From contig VZQC01013731.1 of assembly GCA_009823505.1 (NCBI GenBank), positions 2,603,945-2,667,944 of the forward strand: a stretch of DNA of 64,000 bases. The letters run 5' to 3'. Made by a program: the position numbers and the translations under genes. The notes beneath the pieces were generated by a model. The model was given only the letters and a program-made list of their open reading frames with translations. It was not told where the DNA came from and ran no database searches. The DNA comes from Rhizomys pruinosus (Eukaryota; Chordata; Mammalia; Rodentia; Spalacidae). Every line of letters begins with the position of its first letter. Position 1 is the stretch's first letter. Positions 24,796-36,806 of the stretch are shown here, in pieces.

Positions 24796-25560
24796 CATCT
24801 GGTCTCAAAAAGAAATGGTGTCTCTCTAATGAGCAGGGAATACCTCCTCTTTCCAAGGCAGGTTTAGGGGAACAATTGATCTGGGGTGGGAGAGGAGTAG
24901 AAGCTAAGTTGTAGGATTCCCTAAGGCCCCTGATTTTTCTCTTGTCCTGGACAAGAAACAGAGACTCCAGACCCATATGTGACCCAGCCAAGGGCATGCT
25001 TGTCCCTGCAGGTTGAACCCAAGCCAGGTCTTGAATATTCCCAGGCACTGAGAAAGCTGTTTAGGTTGTAGCTTGAAAATACTGAGAGGTTAACTATGTT
25101 GCTACACATCGAAACCAGCTCCTGCCCAGAGCCAAATTCCTAACTCTCATGGAACTGCATGCCCCGCCCCCTTGTGGTAGACATACCAAAGTAGAAAAGC
25201 TTTGTCTTTCTGTCTACCTCAAAAGCCACGGCACGTTTCCACGTGTAAGACCCCCTTTATGAGTGATTTGAATTCATCATCCTGGCTTTGGTACATATTT
25301 CTTTGGAATCACAGGAATTCCCATGCTAGCACTTTGGGGCCAATTTCAGTTTGACCAAATGGAATTTAACTATCTCTGGCTAGGATCAAACGCTGGGGTT
25401 CTTACAGGGTAACTCTGCTAGGAATCATACAAGGATGTCAGGAGAAAAAGCAACCCTGAGACTTGTCATCAGGAAGGCAAGGAAAGGTAAAGGAAAGAAA
25501 TCAGGAAAGGTGACAGAAAGACTTCAGGGAACAAACTGAAAGGAACTGATACATCTACCT
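24796..25560. other. Unique intergenic sequence, nothing recognised
   Basis: No gene or named repeat. Confidence 0.5.
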
Positions 25561-25565
25561 ATTAC

Positions 25566-25660
25566 ATATAGTGTGTGTGTGTGTATACATATATATATGT
25601 ATATATATATATATATGTATGTATACATATATGTGTGTATATATAGTATTATATATTATA
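25566..25660. repeat. (TG)n(TA)n microsatellite
   Basis: gtgtgtgtgtgtgta followed by mixed TATA/TATG runs. Confidence 0.9.
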
Positions 25661-25809
25661 TACAATGTGAAGTTAGAAAGAGGGAAACAGGTGTTTATTT
25701 GATGTGAAAAGTTATATAGAAACGTGTCATGTTCAATGCACTTAAGTTGTAAAATGCCTGAAGATCACAGTGGTGCTCGGGGCCCATGTTTATGAGTCAT
25801 TAACAGTCT

Positions 25810-25990
25810 ATAACAGAGGTCAGAAAACTACAAGCATGAGCCAAAGCCTGCCTGAGGCCTGGCTTTATAAATAAGTTTAATGAAACAATCTCACCTATTT
25901 ACTTACATATTATCTGACCCTGTTTATGTGCTACAGCACAGAAACTGTATGACCATAAAACCTGACTCTCTGACCCTTAATAGCAAACAT
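25810..25990. repeat. hAT-Charlie-type remnant
   Basis: agaggtcagaaaactacaag ... ggctttataaataagtttaa ... catattatctgaccct shows the same family text as 23945-24045 and 58290-58485. Confidence 0.55.
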
Positions 25991-27732
25991 CATTGAAATA
26001 TGACTTAGAGTTGAGCAGGTAAATGGTCCAACCGTAGCTGAATGTGTCCTAAATGATGGAAAGCATTCAAGTGAATGGTCTCTGGGCCTCAGAACACAGC
26101 CAGCAATCAAATAGTCTGCAGGTTCCAGGCAAAGTGGTAAATCAAGCAAACATCAGGTCAACAAATTCAAGTTCAGTAGAGCTAAGCCATGGGGTTGAGG
26201 CAGCATCCAGGAAACCCAAGGCCAAGTCTGGACTGCAGCCAGTGCGATCAAGCTAAACGATCCTGTAGGACTTGGGGTCACAAAGAGCTTCGCTGACTGA
26301 CTTTGTCCAGGCTGCGGATTAGCCCTCAGGTCAGCCCCACTGGCTTAGCTGATGCTTCCCTAGCCAACTAGGACCTACAGCCAGTCTTAAATTGGAGATC
26401 TTAGAGAGAAGTCTAGGTCACGAGGAGAGGTCTGGGTTAGCTGGGAGAGACTTAAGCAGGGTGTCAACTGCGTGAAATTAACTGTGGAGGAAACTTAGAA
26501 AAGGCGACAAGTATGTATCAGAAGAAAAAAAAAGGACACTGAAAAAAAGTGGGGGGTGGGGGTGGGGGGTGGAGAGGAGGCAGTGGAGAGGCAGGATGTT
26601 TGGGAAAAAAGGGCCAGGTCTACTTGTCTTGCTAATAAGGTAAGTCAAGCTGAACAGGGTTCAGTAAGGTCTTAGAGAACAGACAGAATCCCATCTCCAC
26701 CTTTATCCATTCATTCATTCAGCACCAACTATGTATCTGGTTCTATGCTGTGCATTTAGAATGGGAGCAGACACATGGTGAGACAGTCTGCCCTCTTCTG
26801 ATTTTGAAGTCTGTGGCTGGCCTAGTGTACTATGTAGACAGGGTCACCCAGCCCATCCCTGAAGAGCAGTACCTGGAGGAGCCCAGGAAAGGGGAGAGTG
26901 TTTACCCTCCCAAGGAACTAACGGTGCTTTCAGGTTTGTCCAGCAGGCCTTCCTTCCCGAGCCCTGTGGCTCACAGGCAGGTGATTGTGCCTGTGGCTTA
27001 TGGACGGTCTTTGACTTGTGCATCTCAGAAGCGAACAAATCCTCTAACTGAAGAAAACAAAACAAAGCCTTAGTAAAGGCAGGAAAGGGTAGATGGAGAT
27101 CTCCCTAGGCTTCTGGATTGTCAGACTGTCAGAGTCTTGATAAAGATTCTAAGGCTCTTTCTGTCATTTACTGTAGATATTTCAGTTTCTAAGACCTGGA
27201 AGTAGGAAGACACTTAAGAAGGCAGGAAATGCACAAGATTCCTGCCTGAACAAGATGTCCTCTGAACCCCGGAGAGAATTCTGCATCTGGCCCCCACCCT
27301 GCCTCCCCTGCCCTTTGAACATACGGCTCAGTTTTATTCAGTCTCCCAGGATCAGTTTAGATGTTTCAGCCCAAATGTTCCCCGGGACACTCAATCTAAA
27401 TCCAGGTCAGTAAATCCCTTATCTCTGGTGTGACAGCATTTATTTTCTACAAAGTTCTTATCACAAGTTGTAGTTAAGGATATTTTTATTAGATATTAGA
27501 ACTGTATGTTTCAAAGGAAAGCCCAGGTGTAAATAAACTTCAGCATCGTTCTGTCAGCACCCAGCCCAGAATTGTTGGCATGTAGCACAGAGGCATCCAG
27601 TAATGGAGTCTGAGTGAATAAAATGGATCTCTATCTTACAGCAGTAATCCTGAAATATCTAGATAAATAAGGTTTATCTGGGGATCTTCCTGAAATTCAA
27701 ATTCCTAGGCCTCAGTATATCTGAGGAGATAG
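25991..27732. other. Unique intergenic sequence with a G-rich tract at 26549-26578
   Basis: A 107-codon open frame at 26750-27073 has no recognisable domain or flanking splice pattern, and an opposite-strand frame overlaps it. I treat it as chance. Confidence 0.5.
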
Positions 27733-27822
27733 GCTGTGTGTGAGTGTGTCTGTCTGTCTGTCTGTCTGTCTGTGTGCTTGTGTCTATGTCTGTGTGTGTG
27801 TCTGTCCATGTGCTTGTGTCTA

Positions 27823-27853
<31 letters not shown>

Positions 27854-27872
27854 CTGTCTGTCTGTCTGTGTA
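27733..27872. repeat. (TGTC)n/(TG)n compound microsatellite
   Basis: Alternating TGTC tetramers and TG runs. Confidence 0.95.
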
Positions 27873-27924
27873 GATCATAAGCCAACTTTCAGGAGTCAGT
27901 CCTCACCTTCTCCCCTTGTTTCAT

Positions 27925-28148
27925 TAAAGATTTATTTTTATTTTGTGTGTATAAATGTTTGCCTACGTGTATATTTGCGCACCATGTGCATGCTTAGTTA
28001 CTGCAGAGGCCAGAAGAGGGCAGATCCCTTCCCTACTCCTGGAGTGTCAGAAGGTTGTGAGCTGCTACATGGGTACTGAGAACTGAACTTAGGTCCTCTG
28101 TAAGAGCAGCAAATGCTTTTAACCAGTGAGCCATCTTCTCAACCCTTC
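27925..28148 (-). repeat. B2-type SINE
   Basis: Antisense: T-rich head, gaggccagaagagggcagat, ctgagaactgaacttaggtc, ending agtgagccatcttctcaacc. Confidence 0.85.
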
Positions 28149-28414
28149 CACCTTGTTTTGAGGCAGCACCTCTCTTGTTGATTTTTTTCCCACTGTCTAT
28201 GCTGGGCTAACTGGCCTGCAAGCTTCCAGGTGAGTCTCCTGTCTCTGCCTTCCTTTTCCCATAGATGTACTGGAATCACAGATCTGTGCTGCCACACCTG
28301 GCTTTTTACTGGATTCTAGAAATTAATACCAGTTGTCAGGTTTGTGGCAGCAAGCACTTTTACCCACTGAGCCATCTCCATGCCCCCAGGGGTATGAACT
28401 TTTAAATACTACCC

Positions 28415-28492
28415 CTGGGGGCTAGGGACACACCTTAGTGCTAAAGCCCTTGGTTAGCATGTTTGAGGCCCTAGGTTCCATCTCCAGGTCTG
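28415..28492 (+). repeat. ID-like SINE fragment
   Basis: gggggctagggacacacctt ... ttgaggccctaggttccatc resembles the tRNA-Ala-derived ID/BC1 head, diverged. Confidence 0.55.
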
Positions 28493-28739
28493 GGGTGGGG
28501 ATAGGGGGATGCCATGGGTAGAGGAGTGCACTTGGGGTTTCTTTCCAGTAGGGACACCTCTGGGCAAATCGTGGGGAAATCTACATGGTTTGTCTAAAGT
28601 GTGGTGACATTGCCAAGAAACAGTTTCATCTATTTCTTTTTTCTGGCTCTTTAAGTAGAGTCAGAGTACTGGTGCCCTGTCACTGAGGAGGCTTACAGAA
28701 AGGTACTTATGTATGTATTATTATTAGAAATTAAAATTA

Positions 28740-28919
<180 letters not shown>

Positions 28920-28999
28920 TTAAAAATAATACACTGCTTTTGCCCAGGTTTACTTGGATGACTTGGTTGCATCCATTCACTAATTCATTAGCTCTATAG

Positions 29000-29048
29000 A
29001 TTGGTTGGTTGGTTGGCTGGTTAGTTGGTTGACTGGCTAGTTGGTTAG
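29000..29048. repeat. (GGTT)n-like tetranucleotide repeat
   Basis: ttggttggttggttggctgg with imperfect units. Confidence 0.85.
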
Positions 29049-29057
29049 TGCTGCTGG

Positions 29058-29130
29058 GGACTGAGCCCAGAGTCTTACATATGCTAGGCAAGTGCTCCAC
29101 CACTGAGATGTATCATCACTCAGCCCTGTT
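29058..29130 (-). repeat. ID-like SINE fragment
   Basis: ctggggactgagcccagagt ... ctaggcaagtgctccaccac is the antisense ID text. Confidence 0.6.
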
Positions 29131-29404
29131 TCTATAGACTTCTTGAGAACTCACAAATGGCCAAAGGACTGACCTTGGTATTAAAGACATGGCAGTAAGA
29201 GCTGGCCTCAGACAGCACTCAGTAATACACATGGGCAAGGTGATGTCTGTGAGTCCAACAAAGCCTGGCAGAAGCAATGGGTATAGTAATAATGCAAATT
29301 ACCTGAAACCCTGAGACCTGGCTTCCAGACTGTGCTGGCTCTACTGCTTAGGAGCTGGGTGCTGTCATGCAGCTTCTTTATCTGCAAAAGGAGAATAAAG
29401 AAAT

Positions 29405-29560
29405 AAGTCCTGGGCTGGTGAAATGGCTAAGTGGGAAAAGGAACCTGTAGCCAAGCCCAATGACCTGAGTAGAATCTCTGGAGCCCACATAGTAGAAGGA
29501 AAGAACTGACTCTCACAAGTTGTCCTCTAAGCTCCATACATATGGGTACTGTTGGTATGC

Positions 29561-29605
<45 letters not shown>

Positions 29606-29606
29606 T
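29405..29606 (+). repeat. B2/B3-like SINE with (CA)n tail
   Basis: gggctggtgaaatggctaag head, body to gggtactgttggtatgca, then about 21 CA units at 29562-29603. Confidence 0.75.
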
Positions 29607-30402
29607 ATGCCATTTTTAAAAAAGAAAGAAAGAAGCAAGTCCATTTGCTTCATTAGACCATTGCATAGCTCAAGAAAGATGAGGTGTGCATAGTAAAAGT
29701 CTTGAGAACTGCAGAGCCCTATGCAATTGCACAGCAGTATTAAGGTTTATCAGTATGCTGAATACATCATGACAGAGGTTCCGGGTACACAAGGTACACG
29801 CAGACTCATTCTTTGTTTTTCTGGGACACATTCTAGGAGGGCATGTGGCCATGTGGAATGGGAGGTGGACACTGCGATGAGTAACCTGTGGGCAGTCGTC
29901 CGGCATAGCTGAACATCCTGACATACCAGTGACCTCAGGTTATCCTCATACTAGAGGTCACAGTTGGAACTAAGTGGCTGCCTGGGGTCCTAGAGCCAAG
30001 GAGGAAGGCTACCTGCTACCATGGGAATCAACACAGTTTCCCTGGAAATTCCACCCTCAGAATTTCTTTAGATCTAAAAAGAAATCCAAAGAGAAGCTGG
30101 CACTACACAGAAGCACTGTTTGAAACTAAAGACAAGATTTTACTTTATTACATCTACTTTATTAACTTCAAGTCCAATTTGCCTTGGCTCCCAAATGTGC
30201 TCTGTTCATTAATAAACTTGTTGATTGTCTACATAGAAATATACTACAAAACTGAGACATAAAAGTGCCAACAATCTGACTGGAAGATTAATCATTGGAT
30301 TAATGACATAATAAATCATTAGATAGATAATATCAAGATGCACAGACAGAAGCACACATATATAGATACATGGGTAGATGTAAGCTTACATGGGTAATTA
30401 CT
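29607..30402. other. Unique intergenic sequence, nothing recognised
   Basis: No gene or named repeat. Confidence 0.5.
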
Positions 30403-30597
30403 GTGATGGTTAGATTTTATGGACAATTCGAGACAATCTAGAGTCACGTGGGAAGGGAGAACCTCAGTTGAGGGATTTTCCATATCAAATTGGCCTCTGA
30501 GCATGACTACAGGGAAATGTTTGATTATTGATTGATGTAGGAGTGAAACTATTTCTCGAGCAGGTGATCCTGGGTTTCACATAAAAATCTAGCTTGG

Positions 30598-30858
30598 AGC
30601 CGGGCATGGTGGCTCATGTCTTTTTTTTTTTTTCTTTTTTTTTTTTTTAATTTTATTTTTGTATGTGTATGAGTGTACTGTCTGCATATAGGTTTGTGCA
30701 CCTGTGTCATGCAATGCCACGGAGGTCAGAAGAGGTTAATCCCAGCACTCAGGATGCAGAGGCAGGCTGATCTCTGTGAGTTCAAGTTCCACATAGTGAG
30801 TTCCAGGACAGCTGGGGCTACAGGGAAAACCTGTCTCGAAAAGACCAAAAAAAAAAAA
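30598..30858 (+). repeat. B1 SINE split by an antisense B2 fragment
   Basis: B1 head gccgggcatggtggctcatg stops at about 30620; B1 resumes at about 30736 (ttaatcccagcactcaggat) and ends in poly-A. In between lies antisense B2 text (gtactgtctgcatataggtt ... cacggaggtcagaagagg). Confidence 0.85.
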
Positions 30859-30861
30859 AAA

Positions 30862-31300
30862 AGAGTTCTTGCTTCTGCTCTTGCAGGGAATTCAGATTCA
30901 GTTCTCAGCACCCAATGATTTTTTTTTATTTTTTTATTTTTTATGTGTATGAATGTACTGTTTGCATGTAGGTTTGTGCACCCATGTCGTGCAATGCCGT
31001 GGAGGTCAGAAGAGGGCGTCGGATTCCCCTGGAACTGGAGTTAAAGACAGTTCTCAGCCACCATGTGGGTGCTGGGGATCATACCCGGGTCCTCTGCAAG
31101 AACATTCGGCGCTCTTAGCCACTAGGCCATCTCTCCAGCCCCCCATATGATGGTTTACAAGCATCTACAACTCCAGTTCCAAGGGATATGATGCCTTCTT
31201 CTCCCCCACCCCGCCGCCAGGGGGCACCAAGCATGCATGTGGTGCACATACTAATGCAAGCAAAATATTCATATACATAAAATCAATAGATCTTTTTAAA
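30862..31300 (+). repeat. B2 SINE (+) split by a second B2 (-)
   Basis: Plus-strand B2 text (ctgctcttgcagggaatt ... ttctcagcacccaatga) is interrupted by a nearly complete antisense B2 at about 30918-31142 and resumes as acaactccagttccaaggga ... with a terminal A/T-rich tail. Confidence 0.75.
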
Positions 31301-31417
31301 AAGTTAGCTAGGAGCCAGCAGAAGAGCAAACCAGTAAGCAGCATCCTCCAAGGTTTCTGCTTCAAGCTGCTGCTTTGCTTTTGGTCATGGCATTTATCAC
31401 AGTAGTAGAACACTAAC

Positions 31418-33080
31418 TAGAACAAGCACAAAATGAGAAGAATACTATTGAGGGAAAAGAATAGTTTCATGAGTACCTACAGCATGTAGGGGATCTTCTG
31501 TTCCAGATACTTTGAGATACTGCACCATACTTGTCATCACACAGTTCTTTCAACTTACTACCCTGAGAGGTAAAAGACTTGTCACCCCCCACTCCTCACA
31601 GAGGATGCAAATGCAGAGATTAAGCAACTTGCCTAAATCTGTGGGGTAGCCAGCCAGGTTCTGACATCTAAGCCTCATTGTTCCCAGTTACCACCTCTCA
31701 GGAGGGCTTCTGGCTCTGAATTGTCTTTGTGATTGTTGAGCCTTTATTTATGTGAGAACTTCTTGGAAATTCTGAGAATAGGCCTAAACCCCTGTCATTC
31801 ATGGAGAATTTGAAACCGCTGCTCAGCCATTCCTGTTCTAGCCGCCTTCAGGTTGCCAGGTGAAAGTGAGGCCACTAAAGAGATGTGAAAGAGCTTTCTC
31901 TTCAGAGTCCACTCCCTCTCCATTGGCACAGAGATGTTTGGGGGGCTGGCCAGGCTCCAGAGGAGCACTAAGGAAGTTGGTCTGGGGCCAGCGGCATCTA
32001 TTGTACATTGTGAGCTAAGATTCCCCTCCCGCCCACTTCCCTCTGCTGCTTGAAGCTACAGCTCCCTGTAAACTCTCTTGCCTCTCTCTGTGTATCCTAC
32101 CTCCCAGCTCCAGGATGGAAGGGTCTGCACAAGAGATGGACCTTGGCATTGCTAGGAGAGAGGGGTGCCTCTGAACCTCCTGCCACAGCCTCTGCTTCCT
32201 CCCTGTCCCTCTCCCTGACTCCTTCTCTTGCTTGCAGCTCTCTTAGGGTATAAGACCAAGCTCCAGGGACTTCTCTGCTGGACAACAGAGTCAAACGTGA
32301 GGTCCTGGGCCACTGGCTACTGTTCAAGGAAGACTGAGGGCACACTGTGGAAGCACTTCTGTCAACAAGCTCAGCTGGCCTTGGAGGAAGAAAGCAAGCT
32401 TCTATTTCTGGGAATTCCATAAAGGGACTTGGTGGGGACTTAAAGAGTGTTTTGTGGGAGATTTGGGATACAGGAAGAGTAGGATATAAGGTAGGAATGT
32501 CTAGCCAAATTCCTCCCAGAATCTCTCCCATCTCATCCCCAGTTAGTCTGCTGAGCCCCAATGCCCCAATCCCATCACCTTTCTGTCTCTTTACAAATGG
32601 CAGGTCAGAAGAGAATTATAGCCCTGAGACTTGAAAGTATTTTAAGATAGAACTGGCTCTTTATTCATCTCAAACAAATGCACACAATGTAGAACCAGGA
32701 ATGAGACTTGCAGAAATGACTTAGTTGTTCTGTGGATGAGAAGCAGAGGACTAGACATTAATAGCTTGCCCAAGGTAATATTACTAACTCTCGTCCCTGC
32801 ATGCCAGGATGGAGGGCTGCCCTCCAAAAGCAGAGCTTGTCATAAGGGCTAGGGCTTGTCCAGGGTGGGGGTTCTTAGCTCTCAGAAGTCCTTCCTGGCT
32901 GCAGTCTTTCCTGAAGCATCACTGAAATATGAATGCAGAATCAAACCTCTGGCAGCCAATCATAGCTAGAACCCATTGATCCCTACAAACAATCCAGGAC
33001 CAGTCAGAGTGTTCCACCAAGGGAGGAGCAAAAGGAATCTCCACCCACCTGCAGCTGGTTCAGCAGCTCCACCTTCCTGA
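31418..33080. other. Repeat-poor sequence upstream of Gabrp
   Basis: About 1.6 kb without a recognisable interspersed repeat, unusual for this window. Overlapping open frames on both strands (32050-32634) lack recognisable domains. It may hold regulatory DNA, but I cannot point to a specific element. Confidence 0.4.
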
Positions 33081-33107
33081 GAGAGAGAGAGAGAGAGAGA
33101 GAGAGAA
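33081..33107. repeat. (GA)n microsatellite
   Basis: Thirteen GA units beside a possible non-coding exon. Confidence 0.9.
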
Positions 33108-33906
33108 CCACTCCATCAGAGTGGCTGCACACCTATATCTGAAGGATCCAGGCTGAAATGGAGAAGATTCCAGGGACCCAGAAGAGCATGCTTTGCCAGA
33201 GAGTCCTTCCTGGAGGCCCCAAGCACCTGCCATAATAGAGACTCAAGGGCTACCTGGTAAGAGAACTACTGGCCCCTCTGGGAAGGAAGGAGCTCCAGGT
33301 GCAAGGCCTGCTGGGATGGATGGAAGGGAAGGGAGCCAGGCCTGGAATTTGCTGAGCTCTGTCTTGGATCTTACCATACAATATGAGCCCACTGTTACAG
33401 TGGAAGAAACTAAGCCTCAGGGAGAAGCAAACCCAACTGGCAAAAAGTGACAGAGCCCAGATGAGCACTCCTCCTCCCTGGGGCTGGAGCTGTAACTGTA
33501 CCTCTGTGCCACAGTCAAGACCAATAGGCACAGGGCATACCTGGCACTACTTTGCTTTCATAATTTTCTTGCGGGGATGGGGGGGCAACCCAAGGCACTC
33601 TTTCCTTACCCCACCCTCACTCAGGCTTCGTGCGTGCCTCCTCACAGATGACTCGGAACATGCCGAAGTGACTGGGGACAAGGAACAGTGATGTATGTAA
33701 GAAGGGTGCTCGGGTATGACATACTTGGACTTCACAGTGCTTATGTGGTCAAATGGGGATGGAAACCCTGTTGGAATCACCCCCTGCCTCTCACAGCCAG
33801 TCCAGAAAAATGTGCCATAGGCCTCCCAGGGACACTGATGTCCTATGTCTGACCTGTCCTTTCTAAGGCATAAGTCAGCTTACACCCAAGGTGGCAGTAC
33901 TGGGCG

Positions 33907-33987
33907 TATAAAAAAAACTTGAGCTTGGGGCTTTCTTAGTCATAGTGAGATTACTGAATTCCCCATGGAAGACACAGAAGGCAGAAG
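33907..33987 (+). promoter_or_regulatory. Candidate TATA box and short non-coding exon for Gabrp
   Basis: TATAAAAAAA at 33907-33916 is followed by a G/C-containing stretch and, about 80 bases on, by a possible donor (gcagaag/GTAATG, exon end 33987). It sits in the repeat-poor block 4.1 kb before the first coding exon. Placement fits a first exon, but I cannot match it to a known Gabrp transcript, and a rival donor exists at 33257. Confidence 0.2.
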
Positions 33988-36066
33988 GTAATGAAAAATA
34001 CTGGGGGGGGGCGTTTATTCCCATTTGTCAGGTTGGAAAACTGAGGTTAGGAGCTTAAATATGACTTGGGTTTGTCTGAGTCCAAAGCTAGAGCTCTCCT
34101 TTACTAATACAAATGAGATTTTGGCCAAAGAGCTTCAACGGTGCAAAGGCTGCCTCTTCTCAGGAGCCTCCCACCCACTCCTTGTGCACAGGAGATGCAG
34201 AAGGCACCAAGGTCCAGCCCGAATCTGCAGTTGCAGCTGTAGAGGCAGCATTATCCATCAGGACACTGCCCTCTGGTGGTTCTGTGCATCAGCACTAAGT
34301 GCCAGCTCAGTATCTATAGCCAAGTGGGAGTTCTGAGCCTCTGAGACCGAGCATTTAAAGATTGGCTCGTAAACTGCATGGGCTGATGGCTCTAGCAGGA
34401 CTTGCTATCCTGCATGTGTTCTAAATGCAGCACTGATCCTCCAAAGTGGGGTTCATATAAGGAGCAGAGCCAAGTGTGATCCTGTTCTGTTTGGAGAAGT
34501 CTGAGCCTCCTTCCTATACCACTGTTTCCCTGTCCTCAGTTACTGTAGCATGTCCACAGTCATTTGTAGGGAGGCAGGCATGGAGCCTGAGTTGGGCTGA
34601 GGTGAGGGAAGGCCTGAGTGCCATAGGCTCTCACCAAGAAAATCCCAGAAGAAAAATGGTGGCAGATGTCCCCTGGGCAAAGCCCAAGGACTTGGAAAAC
34701 ACTGGTTCAAATCATCGCCACATAATTATAGGGTGCTCGCAACCAAATCCTTTACAAATCTGAGATTACACTCTTGGACCAGATAGCCATACTAATTAAA
34801 GGATTAAGTGACAAACATAACATCTAGAGGTTCCTCGCTGCTCTTCTATTCTACGAGACACGTTCAGCCCCTAGCAGCACTAGCAGATAGAATGGAGTCC
34901 CACTCCTACAGCTACTCAGTAGCAGTATGCATAGATAGGACACATGGCACGTAAACGTTGCTGCATTCACGGTATGCACCATCTTGCAGCTGAGAAGGAT
35001 ACAGCAGATCCACAGACATTGACATGAAAAGGTGGAGCTGATTTCAGTACAAACAAGTTGCACATGGTGCAGTGGTTAAAGGGATTTAAGGCAGCTGCTT
35101 GCTTGCAAGCTGACTCCTCGCTGGCTGTGTAACTTTGGGAACATCATCACCTCCTCTCAGAGCCTCAGCTTTCTCCTTTGAAAATGGGAATGTTCTTAAA
35201 TTACTTCAAAGCTGTGTGAAGATTATAGAGATACTTAGCTTGGGCAAACATGCATGAAGTATTACATAAATAACTGCTATTACACTTAAGGGGAAGAAAA
35301 TAACTGAAGTATGTAGTACCACCCCAAGTTTTCCATTTCTTTCTGTATGCAGAAATACATGTCTGTGTAAATATATGTGGACTAAAAATGGTTTTTAAGG
35401 AATCGCCAACACTGGTTTTCATAGAAGCTTCACCAGTTTGCACTCCCGCCAGCAGCGAATGAGTTGTCCTTGGTTCATTTGGAGTTGAGTTTTGTACAGG
35501 GTCAGTGTAGCAGATGACAGTTTTTAAAAGAAACCCAGAACAGGTCAATCTGCAGGGAGCTAGAGATTGCAGATGGATGGGACACCTAGGTCACATGTTT
35601 TCCTCCTAAGGCTTAGGGATCATTGTGGAAGAAGGGCAGAAAGATTGTAAGCACCAGAACTGGCAGATAACTACAAGGAAACAGTGTTTTCTGTGCACAC
35701 GGCAGTTAGTTGCACATATGAACCCACAATGCTTGTGACATCATGCCCAAGACCTGCACAAGTCTAAGCCAGACAAAATCCCAGCATGGCCAGAGGAAGT
35801 GGACAAGAAGATCCAGCCCCAGCTGAGGAACTATTGGCAAATGATAGCCGCTGAGAGAAGTCAGATTTCCTTAAGAGTGTGATCCGGGTAGGTTGACAGG
35901 CTCCAGGAGAGGGAGCCACACCCAAGAATATTTGGGGAACACAAATTAGACTCTACAGGCCCTAAAAAATGATATGAAATGCGGGGGGGGGTGTAGGAAA
36001 GTGGGGGTAGGCCTGAAAGGAGATGGGAAGGGATCTGAGTAAGGTCAAAATACATTATAAGAAATT
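33988..36066. other. Repeat-poor sequence, probably Gabrp first intron or upstream flank
   Basis: No recognisable coding exon or young SINE. Confidence 0.4.
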
Positions 36067-36310
36067 CTCGGGGCTGGAGAGATGGCCTAGCGGTTAAGAG
36101 TGCTGACTGCTCTTGCAGAGGACCCGAGTTCAATCCCCAGCACCCACATGGCAGCTGAGAACCATCTGAAACTCCAATTCCAGGAGAACTCCAGTTCCAG
36201 GGGAATCCAAGACCCTCTTCTGACCTCCACGGTATTGCACGACACGGGTGCACAAACCTTCATGCAGACAGTACATTCATACACATAAAAAATAAAAGAA
36301 AAAAAAAGAA
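36067..36310 (+). repeat. B2 SINE with internal 16-20 bp duplication
   Basis: gggctggagagatggcctag to cattcatacacataaaaaat. The segment actccaattccaggagaac / tccagttccagggg is present twice in tandem, as in the B2 at 61465-61722. Confidence 0.92.
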
Positions 36311-36544
36311 ATTCTCAAAGAAATTATGAAAATATTATTTAAAAATGTTAGCAACTGATACATCGGAGGTATAAGACTAGAAAGAAGAAATGAAGGAGAG
36401 ACTTTACACTTTTTTGTTTGTCTTTTTAAATCGACTTTGTTTTAAATTTCTTTTTGATTCAAGAATATCGCACAATGTATTTCAATCATAACCAGATCCT
36501 GCCCCCCTCTACCCTCACCTTCCTACCCCTACTTCATATCCTCT

Positions 36545-36567
36545 ATTATTCTCTCTCTGTCTCTCTG

Positions 36568-36629
<62 letters not shown>

Positions 36630-36634
36630 TGTGT
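36545..36634. repeat. (TC)n(TGTC)n(TG)n compound microsatellite
   Basis: Pure tracts of each unit in series. Confidence 0.95.
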
Positions 36635-36806
36635 AGGGATGTGCATGTGAACACAGGTACTCACAGAAGCCAGAGGTGTGAGCTCCCTCAGGAGCTGATG
36701 TTACAAGTGATTGTCAGCTACCTGATATGGTTGCCAGGAATTGAATCAGGTCCTACTGGAAGAGCAGTACATGTTCTTAACCACTGAGAAATCTCTCCAG
36801 CCCTAT
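36635..36806 (-). repeat. B2-like SINE
   Basis: Antisense: gccaggaattgaatcaggtc ... taaccactgagaaatctctc cagccc. Diverged. Confidence 0.75.

Larger units (their letters stand above)
30403..31417 (+). mobile_element. MaLR-type LTR interrupted by a nest of SINEs
   Basis: The LTR starts tgtgatggttagattttatg at 30404, is broken at about 30597 and resumes at about 31307 (agctaggagccagcagaaga ... agtagaacactaactagaac). The interruption contains a B1, two B2s and a B2 fragment listed separately. Confidence 0.75.

Noticed and set aside
26750..27073. 107-codon open frame as a small gene
   Set aside because: No recognisable protein, no splice or polyadenylation context, and an antisense frame of 73 codons overlaps it.
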